A stretch of 64,000 bases of DNA from Plasmodium coatneyi. Lineage: Eukaryota > Apicomplexa > Aconoidasida > Haemosporida > Plasmodiidae. The DNA is taken from the NCBI RefSeq assembly GCF_001680005.1, contig NC_033565.1, forward strand, positions 849,501 to 913,500. The letters run 5' to 3'. A program made the translations under genes and the position numbers. Each line of letters begins with the position of its first letter. Within the stretch, counting starts at the first letter, position 1. This document shows positions 35,851 through 46,200 of the stretch, one piece after another. The notes beneath the pieces are model-generated. The model worked only from the letters and a program-made list of their open reading frames with translations, searched no databases and had not been told where the DNA came from.

Positions 35851-37297
35851 ACTAATGTAGATTATATATATAGAACATTAGAATGGTATATACAATACAC
35901 ACATATACATAGATATATATAACTACATATATGTATATGTCCATATTTATATATATATATGTATATATACATACACTAATATATCCTTTTATAATATTTT
36001 TTAAAAGGACGGGGAAAAAAAAAATAAAAATATATATTCATCATTTCTGTTGTTCAAACTGCACATTCAAGATGCACGTTTATACATACGCAGAAAAAAT
36101 GCATGGGTGATACATATGTTTCTACCCTTCCTTTCTTCTTCTTCTTTTTTTCTTTTTTCTTCCTTCTCTTTTCTTTTTTTCTTTTCGTTTCTTATACTGT
36201 TAAAAGAAAGAAGTGAAAAAAAAGAAAAAGGAGAACAAAAGAAGAAAAAGAAGGAAAAAAGAAAAAGGAAGGAAGAAAAAAAGAAAATAAAAAAAAAGAA
36301 AATAAAAAAAAAGAAGATAAAAACAAAAAAAGAAGGAATGAAGAATGTTGGGGGAAGTGTGCAGTAATGTGTACCTATGGGAGAAAGGGTATGAAGATAT
36401 AAGGGGAGGTATAATGAAAAGAAAAGAAAAGAAAAGAAAAGGAAGAAGGGAAATAATAAATAAAAAAGGAATAGGAAGGAAAAAAAGGAAGGTTTAAGGA
36501 AGAAGGAAAAAGAAGAAAAGGTGTAAAGAAAAGGAGAGAAGGAAGAAAGAAGGCGGGAGGAAGTGTATGAAGTGAAGGGAAATGTGTGGAAGGAATGAGA
36601 ATGAAGGAAAAGGAATGAAAAAAATGATAGTGAGTGAGGGGTTAAGTGTGGTGTAATTGTGGCAGGTGATTGTGGGGGTTTGGTGTGAGGGGGATTGAGG
36701 TTCAGCGTGTGAAAGTAGGTTCATGGTTTAGGTTCAACAATGTGGCCTGCTACTTAGTTGTTTAGGGGGGTGCACACGAGTAAGGTGTATTAAAAGAAGA
36801 AAGAGGAAGAAAAATAATAAAAAAAAAAAAAAGGAAAAAAAAAAAGAGAAAGGGAATTGAGGAAAAAGAAAGTAAAGAAGGAAAATGTGTAGGTTCTGTG
36901 TACGCAATACGTGCGTAGTAGTTAATGATGTATTATTATTACCTAAATAGGAAAACGATTTTGTTTTTTCCTTTGAATGAATATTCCATGGTTGATTTTC
37001 ATTCATTGAATAAATAGTGTTACAAAGAAAGAAAAAAGAAGGAAGGTTTAAGGAAGAAAAAAAGAAGACGAAACTGTGTAAAGAAAAGGAAGGTTTAAGG
37101 GTGTAAAGAAGAGGAGGTTTAAGTTGTAAAGAAGGAAGTTTAAGAAGGAAGGATTAAAAGTGTAAAGAAGGAATGTTTAAAAAACGAAAAAAAAGTTTAA
37201 AGAAAAAGTGTAAGGAAGGAAGGTTTAAGGTGTAAAGAAGAGAAGAAAGAACGAAAATTAAAGGAAGAGAAGTATGTTGTAATGTAAACGTAGCATC
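35851..37297. repeat. AT repeats and polypurine tract upstream of the antigen gene
   Basis: Contains TA-rich repeats (35915-35985), then a strongly purine-rich plus strand at about 36205-36610, 36785-36890 and 37018-37270. The last stretch is built from degenerate GGAAGGTTTAAGG and GTGTAAAGAAG units. A block at 36720-36840 resembles one at about 40350-40470. Open frames over the purine tracts are Lys/Glu-rich artefacts. This must include the promoter and 5' UTR of the antigen gene. Confidence 0.65.
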
Positions 37298-39499
37298 ATG
37301 GCAGATTCTGACGGAAAAATGTGGAAGAAATGGCTAGAGGATTGGTTAAAAAATAATCCTGGGAAACTTGAGAAGGGGAAGGTTCACGTAAGGAAATATA
37401 AAGAAAAAAGGAGCATAGCTAAAGAGGGCAAATATATATAAATATATATGTGTTTCACCGCACAGTAACCATTGGTATAAAGATGTGGTACACATTGCAG
37501 TAATTCCTTATGTATTCATTCTTATGTATGTCTAACCTCTTTATATACCTTTTGTAGGAGAAATTATGGGCTGATTTCAAAGGAACATATGATGCTTTGG
37601 TCAAAAGGTTGACTCCAGTGGGAGGGAAAGAAGTATGTACATTCTGTGGTGGAGTCACGTGGACTCAGGAGAATAACGATAAAACGCAGGAAAATGATAT
37701 GAAAGAAATGTGTAAAGGTATGGCAGAAATATTGTACTTCATGAATGGAATACAGCCGCACAGCACGCAGAAACCTTTAGGAAGCGGAACTGTTGAGCAG
37801 ATAATTGGTGAAGCAGAATCGTATAGAAGGTGTGTCATCGGCGCCCTCACGGCATTCGAGGTTTACCGAGATCATTGTAGGTTCGAACATATTATTAGGG
37901 ACTCAGAGAATGAAATGGGCCAAGTAAAAGAAAAATATAAAAGTATGGGTGCAACGTGTGATAGATGTAAAAACATTACCACCACGGATTTAATTATCGG
38001 TAAAGCAATTGTTGCGGGTAAAATTAGAAAATGGGCTGAAGAAGATAGGGCGAAGGCAAGGGCGCAAGAAAATGGAGGAGGTGCAATTAGAAGAATAGGA
38101 AGTGTGATGGCGGTGAGTGAAAAGTATTGTAAGAAGGAAAAACAGGAGCAGATTCAAAAGGAGCAGTTCAATAAGAACTTGGAATGTATGGCAAAGTTCT
38201 TAGGACTGGAAAAAAATAATAACTTGGATCCATTGGAAATACTAACAAATAATGATGATTCTATGTACACCTTATCACCGGACGAATTTGAAGCAGCACT
38301 TGCGCCAGCCACAAATGAGAGTAGAGACATAGATTCGGCAATAAAGAATTTAGAGAAGGAAGTTCAAAAAAAAATACGGGGATCTAATCCATCACAACCA
38401 CAAGCACTAGCACAAGCATCACCAGTAGCTGGATACTATCCCAATGGTGAAGGAATTGCTGCCACCCTAGCTTCTGCTCTGTCTGTTCCTACGACAGCCA
38501 TTCCTGCTCTTGCAGGAGCATTGGCCCTACCAGCAGCTTTGTCCGCTTTCTTCCTTTACAAGGTAAAAACACAAAAAAAAACAATCACAATACCCTCCTA
38601 ACAACCCACCTACCACCCTCCTAACAACCCACCTACCACCCTCCTAACAACCCACCTACCACCCTCCTAACAACCCACCTACCACCCTCCTAACAACCCA
38701 CCTACCACCCTCCTAACAACCCACCTACCACCCTCCTAACAACCCACCTACCACCCTCCTAACAACCCACCTACCACCCTCCTAACAACCCACCTACCAC
38801 CCTCCTAACAACCCACCTACCACCCTCCTAACAACCCACCTACCACCCTCCTAACAACCCACCTACCACCCTCCTAACAACCCACCTACCACCCTCCTAA
38901 CAACCCACCTACCACCCTCCTAACAACCCACCTACCACCCTCCTAACAACCCACCTACCACCCTCCTAACAACCCACCTACCACCCTCCTAACAACCCAC
39001 CTACCACCCTCCTAACAACCCACCTACCACCCTCCTAACAACCCACCTACCACCCTCCTAACAACCCACCTACCACCCTCCTAACAACCCACCTACCACC
39101 CTCCTAACAACCCACCTACCACCCTCCTAACAACCCACCTACCACCCTCCTAACAACCCACCTACCACCCTCCTAACAACCCACCTACCACCCTCCTAAC
39201 AACCTTCCACACCTATCAATCCATATACCACCTAACAACCTTCCCTTCTAACACCACAATAACACCATAACACCTCTTTTTCATTTTTTTTTTTTTGGTA
39301 TAAATCACACCTTTTCTTTCAGAAGCATAAGCGCTCTAGGAACAACAGAAAAAAAAGGTCCCTTAGGAGAGAATATTATGGGTTTGATGATGACGACTAC
39401 GATGTCACTTCTACAGAATATTCAAGAACAAATTTAACAGCAGGAACCAATTCGTCCGAATATTCCATCCCATACACTACATCATCATCATCTAGATAA
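37298..39499 (+). CDS. SICAvar: SICA/KIR-like variant surface antigen, three exons
   Basis: Exon 1 (37298-37387) encodes MADSDGKMWKKWLEDWLKNN and ten more residues, the SICA-type leaderless first exon. Exon 2 (37558-38562) encodes a cysteine-rich ectodomain and a transmembrane helix, and exon 3 (39323-39499) a 58-residue tail. Both introns are phase 0, and the total is 423 residues. SICA-type signatures are CKGMAEILYFMNGIQ, YRRCVIGALTAFEVYRDHC, CKNITTTDLIIGKAIVAGKI and LECMAKFLGL. The membrane segment (IPALAGALALPAALSAFFLY) and the Arg-rich then Ser/Thr/Tyr-rich tail (TSTEYSRTNLTAGTNSSEYS) look more like KIR/PIR proteins. Proteins of these families reach the infected red-cell surface and vary antigenically. 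Intron 2 is mostly a 23-bp minisatellite. With one Cys-rich domain it is far shorter than classical SICAvar; it may be a type-II SICAvar or a hybrid. Confidence 0.82.
38591..39204 (+). repeat. 23-bp intronic minisatellite, about 27 copies
   Basis: A near-perfect tandem array (614 bp, unit 23 bp, no sequence divergence noticed by eye) inside intron 2 of the antigen gene. The unit contains CCACCCTCCTAACAACCCA on the coding strand. The complementary, template strand reads TTAGGAGGGTGGTAGGTGGG, with four or more G runs per unit and so possible G-quadruplex formation. There are no spacers, so it is not CRISPR-like. Confidence 0.97.
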
Positions 39500-39884
39500 A
39501 AATCAGCGAACAAATAATATAGATCAGCACAGGAATATAGCTTACCATCGTATGTAATACATCGCATGTGTAGTGTACCGTATGTAGTGCACCGTTGTAT
39601 GTAACATTAGAACAGTGTGTCCCTCCCCGCCCCCTCCTGAAGGGGGAGGGAGGAGTATAAATAATCATAGGGTTCATACAGTGCGGAAACGGAATGTAGC
39701 AAAATGACACTTTTCCTTCCCTTTGTTCCTTTCCTTTGCTAATTTTTTTCGGCCCATATTATACGTAAAATTGAAGAAGAAAGAAGGGAAAGCAGTACTT
39801 ACCCTTCCTTAAAAAAAATAATATTCATGTATTTAAAAGAAAAAAAGAAGAAAAAAAAAAAAAAAAAATTGAAGGAAGGGAGGA
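39500..39884. other. 3' flank of the antigen gene
   Basis: No gene. It contains tandem CGTATGTAGTGCACCGT-like units at about 39550-39600 and a C-rich/G-rich palindrome near 39622-39655 (CCCCCTCCTGAAGGGGGAGG) that could act as a hairpin in the 3' UTR. An A-rich tract precedes the next minisatellite. Confidence 0.5.
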
Positions 39885-40320
39885 AGGTGTGCAGCGGGGT
39901 GCAGATTTGGGTGTTAGGAGTGGTAGCGAGGAAGGTTGTGTTAGGGTGGTGGCAGGTGGAAGGTGGGTTGTTAGGGGTGGTAGGGTGGAAGGAAGGTTGC
40001 TAAGTGGTAGGGTTGTAGGTGGGTTGTTAGGTGGTTGGTGGAAGATTATTAGATGGTTGGTGGAAGATTATTAGATGGTTGGTGGTAAGTGGGTTGTTAG
40101 GTGGTTGGTGGAAGATTATTAGATGGTTGGTGGTAAGTGGGTTGTTAGGTGGTAAGTGGGTTGTTAGGTGGTAAGTGGGTTGTTAGGTGGTAAGTGGGTT
40201 GTTAGGTGGTAAGTGGGTTGTTACGTGGTAAGTGGGTTGTTAGGTGGTAGGTGCGTTGTTAGGTGGTTGGGTGGTAGGTGCGTTGTTAGGTGGGTGGAAG
40301 GAAAGGTTGTTAGGGGTGTG
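39885..40320 (+). repeat. G-rich minisatellite block, right copy
   Basis: Degenerate GTTAGGTGGTAGGTGG-like units, with 22-bp GATTATTAGATGGTTGGTGG copies at about 40030-40125. These pass into seven or so copies of a 19-bp unit (TTAGGTGGTAAGTGGGTTG) at about 40125-40265. Same orientation and composition as the block at 35140-35665, opposite orientation to the intron array. The 19-bp unit is close to the 23-bp intron unit minus an AGGG insertion. Confidence 0.88.
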
Positions 40321-41247
40321 AGATTAGGGTTAAGGGTATTGGAACAGGTTTTTTTCTAGGTTATGTAGCAGCAATATGGCCTGGTATTTAGCTTCATTAA
40401 AGGATGGTTTTTTTTTTTTTAAGGAAAAAAAGGAAGCAAACGAAAAAGAGGAGAAAAAAAAGAACAAAAAAAAGAACAAAGAAAAAAAAGAGGAATGAAG
40501 AATTTTTTGGGAGGAAGAAAAAAAGCAAAAAAAAAAGAGTAGAAAAAAGAAAAACGAAAAGTTCGCCATGAAAAAAAAAAAAAACGTTGCTTCTTTCTAG
40601 CATGAGCAGCACATAAGGAAAAATCAAATAAAAAAAGAAAAAAAGCGAAAATATTGCCATTAAAGCAAAAGAAGGACGTTTCTTTTTTTTACAACGAATA
40701 TATAGTGTATATGAGAAAAATCCGAAAGAAAAAAAAAGGGGGAAGCCGCTTCCTTCTCCCCGCAAGAATTATTCTTGAAGTGTTAAACATTCCTATATCA
40801 ACGTAATTTAATATTATGCACTTCGCGATAGCCCATATTAAAAGTGCATAGTTTAAAAAAGTTGTAATTAATCTGTACCATAGTAAAAAAAAAAATTAAT
40901 AGTGAAGTATGATTATTTCTCATGAACCCATATAATAAAGACTTTTTTTTTTTTGACAAACGTATTTTTATACATAATAATGACATATTATGCAGAACAC
41001 TAAATAACCTACTATTTTTTTTATATCTAATGCTTATCATTTGAAATGATTCATTCTACTTATATACAATGTTTCTCATGTATTTAAAATGTACAAAAAT
41101 TAGGAAAGAATGAAGATATCAAAAAAAAAATAATGAATTCAAAGAATCCATTTTTCTAATGATTGTATAACAGAAAAAATATGGATGACTTTCTCTTTTG
41201 TCAAAGGAGATGGAATTATTACAAAGGAACAAAACAACCCCATATAA
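40321..41247. other. Polypurine tract and AT-rich promoter region
   Basis: At 40350-40470 is a segment similar to 36720-36840 (shared GTGGCCTG/ATGGCCTG core, then A/G-rich sequence). An A/G-rich plus strand follows to about 40745. The remaining ~500 bp is very AT-rich and precedes the exported-protein gene. No gene is supported; open frames are homopolymer translations. Confidence 0.55.
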
Positions 41248-42134
41248 ATGAAAAAAAATAAATTTCTCATTATTATCAAAATTTGTATATACATCATTTT
41301 CATTATAAGACGCCGGTGTTACAATGACGTGGTATAATATAAAAAAATATTAAATATTTATTTCTTCTATGTTGTGCTTAGTTTAGTTTTAACAATAAAA
41401 TTGCACCTCTACATTTAAATGAATAGCACTATTGCTCATAATATAAATATCCATTTTTTCTTTTTCAGTGTAATCATGATAATCCCCGGGGGATGCAGTG
41501 CACATTGGTCCATGCTGCAAACTCAATAAATAAACGTCTACTAACCAATAATCCAGAAGAAAAGTCGAAAACAGCAGAGCATGAACAAGTGCCTTCTGGT
41601 TCTGATTCAAGTAGTGAAGAAAAATGTAATAATAATGGAACGAAATCAACAAGTAAAACCTTGAAAGAACATTCTGCTTCAAGTAGCAATATACAATCCA
41701 CAAAAAAAAAAAAAATTAAAACTCGTATTTTGGAACTTTTGAAAAAAATAGACAAATATGGTGAGAAGAAAACATTCAAGTATTTATCATATTTATATAA
41801 CCTTAAAAAGGATCCGAATATGACTAAAAAGCTGTTTATAAAAAAAGTGCTCAGAAGATATGGGCTTTTTATATTTTCCCCTGTCCTAATTAAATTGATA
41901 GTAACAATAGTGCCAGCAATAGCATATGCAACAGAAGCTTTCACAACATATCCTTCCTTATTAATTGTATATGGTACATTCCATGTATTAGTAGCCCAAA
42001 TCTTAGGTGCAGCTTCCATATTAGCCCTGATTTATTTCTTAATAAAGAAAATAAAATTTGACATGATAGCAGATAAAAACCCTAAACTATGTTATACTGA
42101 ATACATTTCTTTTGTGAAACATATCTTTATATAA
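41248..42134 (+). CDS. Plasmodium exported protein with two C-terminal TM helices
   Basis: Exon 1 (41248-41331) encodes MKKNKFLIIIKICIYIIFII and eight more residues, a signal-like hydrophobic start. Exon 2 (41469-42134) joins in phase 0 (donor GTATAA, acceptor TTTTTCAG), giving 249 residues. After the intron comes NSINKRLLTNNPEE, whose RLLTN is PEXEL-like (RxLx followed by N, not the usual E/Q/D). A Ser/Lys-rich region and a basic helix (KKKIKTRILELLKKIDKYGE) follow. Two hydrophobic helices (FIFSPVLIKLIVTIVPAIAY and VLVAQILGAASILALIYFLI) and a short tail end the protein. This is the layout of small exported families in primate malaria parasites; it is probably moved into the red cell and placed in its membrane or in vesicles. 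I cannot name the family. It is the last gene of the island, convergent with the deubiquitinase. Confidence 0.75.
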
Positions 42135-43299
42135 ATGGAATCTGAAACATTTTTGAGAAAAAAAACACTCTAAATGTCATATTATTAATTATTCATCCGT
42201 AGCATAAAGTCACCTGGATAAGTGCAATATCTAAGGCACACAAAACGGAGAACATGTGTATTTGTTCCATATGTGCATTTGTTTCTATGTGCATTTGTTT
42301 CATATGTGCATTCCGTACAGAGAAATACGCGGGAATAACCCTGTGTGGAGCTCCAACGTGGGATGACGCCTTGGTACAATTTCGCACGAACGGTGACACA
42401 GCGTATAAGCGGACGTACTGTAAAGGCATCCACCCATGCCAGCTGCAAGGGGAAAAACGCTCCTATACGATTGATTGATTGCCTACTGGGGGGTTTCCCA
42501 ACTTAAGGAACCAAAGTGCAAAATGGCTACCTTGACAAACTGAGTTGATTTTAACACATGAGGGGTTGGAACAAAAAGGAGTGAAAAAAAAAAGAAAAAA
42601 AATGAAATGGGGATTAAATATGAAGGTGCACAGCGTGGGGTCATTCTCTTTAAAAAAGTGAAGCGATATGCGGGATGCGTTAAAAAAAAAAAAAAAAAAG
42701 CGGTAAAGTTCGGCGGCGTTAATACCCGCCTACATACATAAGACATAAGTAAGGTGAAAACGGCCAACAGGAACGGAGAAATTAGAGACGCTTCTTCTTT
42801 TTTTTTTTTTTTTTTTTTTCTTGTTACGTGCAAACAATTAATTTAAAGTAGGGTTAATGCGTGTGGTGCAAAACTGACGCGGCAAATGGTTGAAAATGAT
42901 ACAAGATTGGTTCGGGCAGTCGGGGGTGAATTCCCTGCGGGGAGCACTTTACAGAGTGCCAATGAAATGGACCGGCAACCCCTATTTGGTGAATGTAGAA
43001 AGTGTTTAATTAAAAGGAGAAGCGGCGAACGCAGGGAGGGGAACACTGCGGAAGGAAACGCAAGGGAAGGTGGTCCCACATTAAGGGGGCATTGGAAGAC
43101 CCTTGTCAGCAGTGTCAAAAATAGGGGATGCCCCTACTCTGGTTTATCATTCGGGTTTCCTCTCGTGCGGAAATTCAAAATTTTAAAAAAGGGTCTTCAC
43201 ACACTTGGGGAGGTGGCGCTACGTTGCTGAAGTGAGGCGGTTGTCTCCGTTCGTGAGCTCACAAATGGGATGAATGACTCCACTTGGCCGCTTTACCGC
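42135..43299. other. Convergent 3' intergenic region
   Basis: Between the exported gene and the deubiquitinase stop. It contains CATATGTGCATTTGTTTC-like tandem units at about 42255-42310 and A/T tracts near 42681-42699 and 42796-42820. GC content rises after about 42850, marking the right edge of the island. The open frame at 42886-43230 shows no domain and is not called. Confidence 0.55.
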
Positions 43300-46200
43300 C
43301 TAATTGTAGTAACTCGCGTTGGCCATACGAATGGCCTCCTCCTCGGCCAAGTTCCTCTGCTCCGCCACGCCCGTGAAGGTCTCGTTCTTGTGAGTATGCA
43401 GCTGGTAAAACAGCAGGTAGGCATTTTTCGTATTAACCTGCGATTCCTCAATGATGGTTACGAAGGTATCATTGAAGTTGTACCACTGGCCATTGAGCTT
43501 GACGTAGGCGAAGTAGTGGCCCCCACAGAGACCACCCGTGTGGCAGTTAACCCCAATTAGCTCATACAAAGGAGAGTAATGAGGATCCATTTTTGTCATG
43601 TGTTTTAAACCGTCCTCCAGGATGTAGGGGGTCATATTTAAGTACTCATTTTCTTTATGAGGGTAGTAGACATAGGAATCAATCTTTGTCCTCAGCCACC
43701 TATTCGTGTTGTTAAATCTTTTTAAGTGTAGAATGAGGATAATTGGCATTCGGAAAAGGTCCAGCTTTTTATAAGCTTGTACGTGGAGCTTGCAATTACC
43801 ACAGTACCAGGTGTTATTCTCGTCCAGGTGCTCCTCCTCTGAGAATAATTTCAAACAGGTATCAATGCCGTATCGTTCCTCCAAGTCCACAAAGGTGATG
43901 GTTTTTATGTCCAGGGACAACTCATAATCTATGTCCACGCTGTTAAGGTGTATAATTATGAGTCGCTTTTCTTCTGAATTTTTTATGTAATCTGAGAGGT
44001 AGGTTTCGTCTCTTTTGAGCTCGAGCCCGAGGTTATCCTTGGGCGTCCACTCCTCCTTCAGGTTGTAGCAGGGCAGATGCAGAGTGAACTTGCTGACACA
44101 GTTGTCCCCCCCGTGAACATCCCTTGGGTCTCCCTGTTCCTCCAACAGCCGGTCGTACTCACTTGTGACGGCCTTATTCGCCACGTCGCTACTGGACATG
44201 CTATCCTTCTTTGCACTTTCCTCCTCTCCTCCAATTTTTGCATTACCGTTATGTGCGTAGAGTTCTCCATAAGGATTGTTGTAGTCTGCTTGATTACTGT
44301 TCCTATTGGAAGTGTTGGTAGTTCCCCTGGGTACCGTACTCCCCGCAGGTCCCTTCCGGTAGGCATTTTCTACCTTGCCGTACAGGTCATTGAGGGTAAA
44401 ATTGAAAGGGACATTAAACAGGAGGGGCAAGTCATTATTTTTCATTTTGTAAAAAAGCTGCTCATCTTTGCATAGGGGTACAATTAGGAGGGAGAAGTAC
44501 TTGTCGTGCAGGTTGTATACATCTTGGGTAAACATAATTCGATCTCTAAGGAGTTCATTGTAGGATATGTGTTGCTCGCAGTTCGTTCTGCTTCTGTTCA
44601 TTCCAGGGGAATCATGTAGGGCTACCTCTGAGCAACTCTCCTGCGTGTTAACATCGTTTGACTCTTCCATTGCTTCGTCGTAGGGTTCTCCTCCGCTGCT
44701 GTTAGCATTTCCGCCAGAGTTACCATTCAATCCCCCTGGGGGTGCAGTGCCCGAAGTGACCTCGTCGTCTTCGTCCTCCTCGGCTCCGAAAGGGTGCATT
44801 TTCTCTCCCTTGCGAATAGGGCTACCATTACTGTTGGGGGAACCGAGCAGACCCTTCCTCTTTTTAAGAATCTTGCTAGAGTGGTTGTTCTTCTCTTTCA
44901 AGGATTTCTTCTCAACCGTACTATTATTATTATTAATACTATTCGTTTCGTTCTTTACGTTCATCTCTTCATCCCTGAGACTGGTGTTGTTTGTGGTGAC
45001 GGTGGAGTTGGTAAGCACCTCCAAATTTTCATCAGCAACATTGGCATCCATGTTTTTATCGATCAGGTGGGAATATAACTTGGGGAGGATAAAAACAAAA
45101 ATGTGGCTGATGCCTTTTCCATTTCTTGTATGCGGTTCGGTAACAAAATCAGAATTATTTAAGACTTGAAAAAATTGATTACAAGCAAGATTTTTAAATT
45201 TTGTAGAAAGAAAGCTCAAATTATTAATGTCTAATTCTTCAATAGATTGAATGTTACACATGGCACAGATGCTTTCATGGACGGTGGAGATATCTTGTTC
45301 CTTCAACGTGCTTGTTATTTTACTTTTATTTTTTATAGCCCTCACGTAATTCGCAATATCCGCATTAGTGCAGTTGTCCTCATTATCTTCGTAGAATTCA
45401 TTTTTGTCATCCAAATATTTGTAATGAAAATTGAAGGCACTACTGCTGGTGGTGTCTCCCGTCCCACCACCACAGCTGCTACCACTGCTACTGGACATAG
45501 GTACATTGGCGTGGTTACTTCTTCCCTCATGGGAAGTCTCTTTGCTATTTTTTATTATACACTTATTATGAAGTAGGATATTTTTCCTTTTCACTTTTAA
45601 ATTTTTTATTATCGTGAGAAAGAAAATTTTCAATTTTAGTACCTCCTGTGAACCACTGAAGGAGCAGGAAAATCTCATGCCAATTGGTACGTCCCTATTT
45701 AGGATAACGTGAAACCAAATGCGGTGGTTCTTTTTGGGAGGTAAGGGGACTGACAAATACATAAACGGGTCGAATGCTATGCTAACTTTTTTACACTTGG
45801 GGCATTGTAAGCGAGATCTGTACTGTCCCTGGAACAGGTCCACTATGATAGAGTTGTTAATTTCTTTGTGTCTATTCCAAGATGCTTCCGCTACGTCAAT
45901 ATCCAGTTTGTCTAACCCTCCTTGTAGTTTTTCCTCGTAGTAGGGCTTCTTCTGTATTAGGTTCAAATCTTCATGGAGCCCATCCAAAAGGAAGGCTAAC
46001 AATTCTTGTGAATCGTGTTGTTGGTACCCGTAGAACTCATCCCTCTTTTCACTTATGGCTTGTTTTAATGCCTTTGGTGCGTACGGTTCGCTTCTCTTAC
46101 CTATCTTCCAAAGCTCAAGCAACGTTTCGTAGTACGCTTTGGCTAGTCGTCCATTTTGACCCACTGGGTTCGAGTAGTTTATGTGATTCCAAAACGTTCC

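Noticed and set aside
36050..36367. Frame with phenylalanine run followed by lysine run
   Set aside because: Product of adjacent T-rich and A-rich simple sequence, not a credible protein.
38591..39204. Possible CRISPR-like array
   Set aside because: Direct 23-bp units abut without unique spacers and lie in a eukaryotic intron; a minisatellite.
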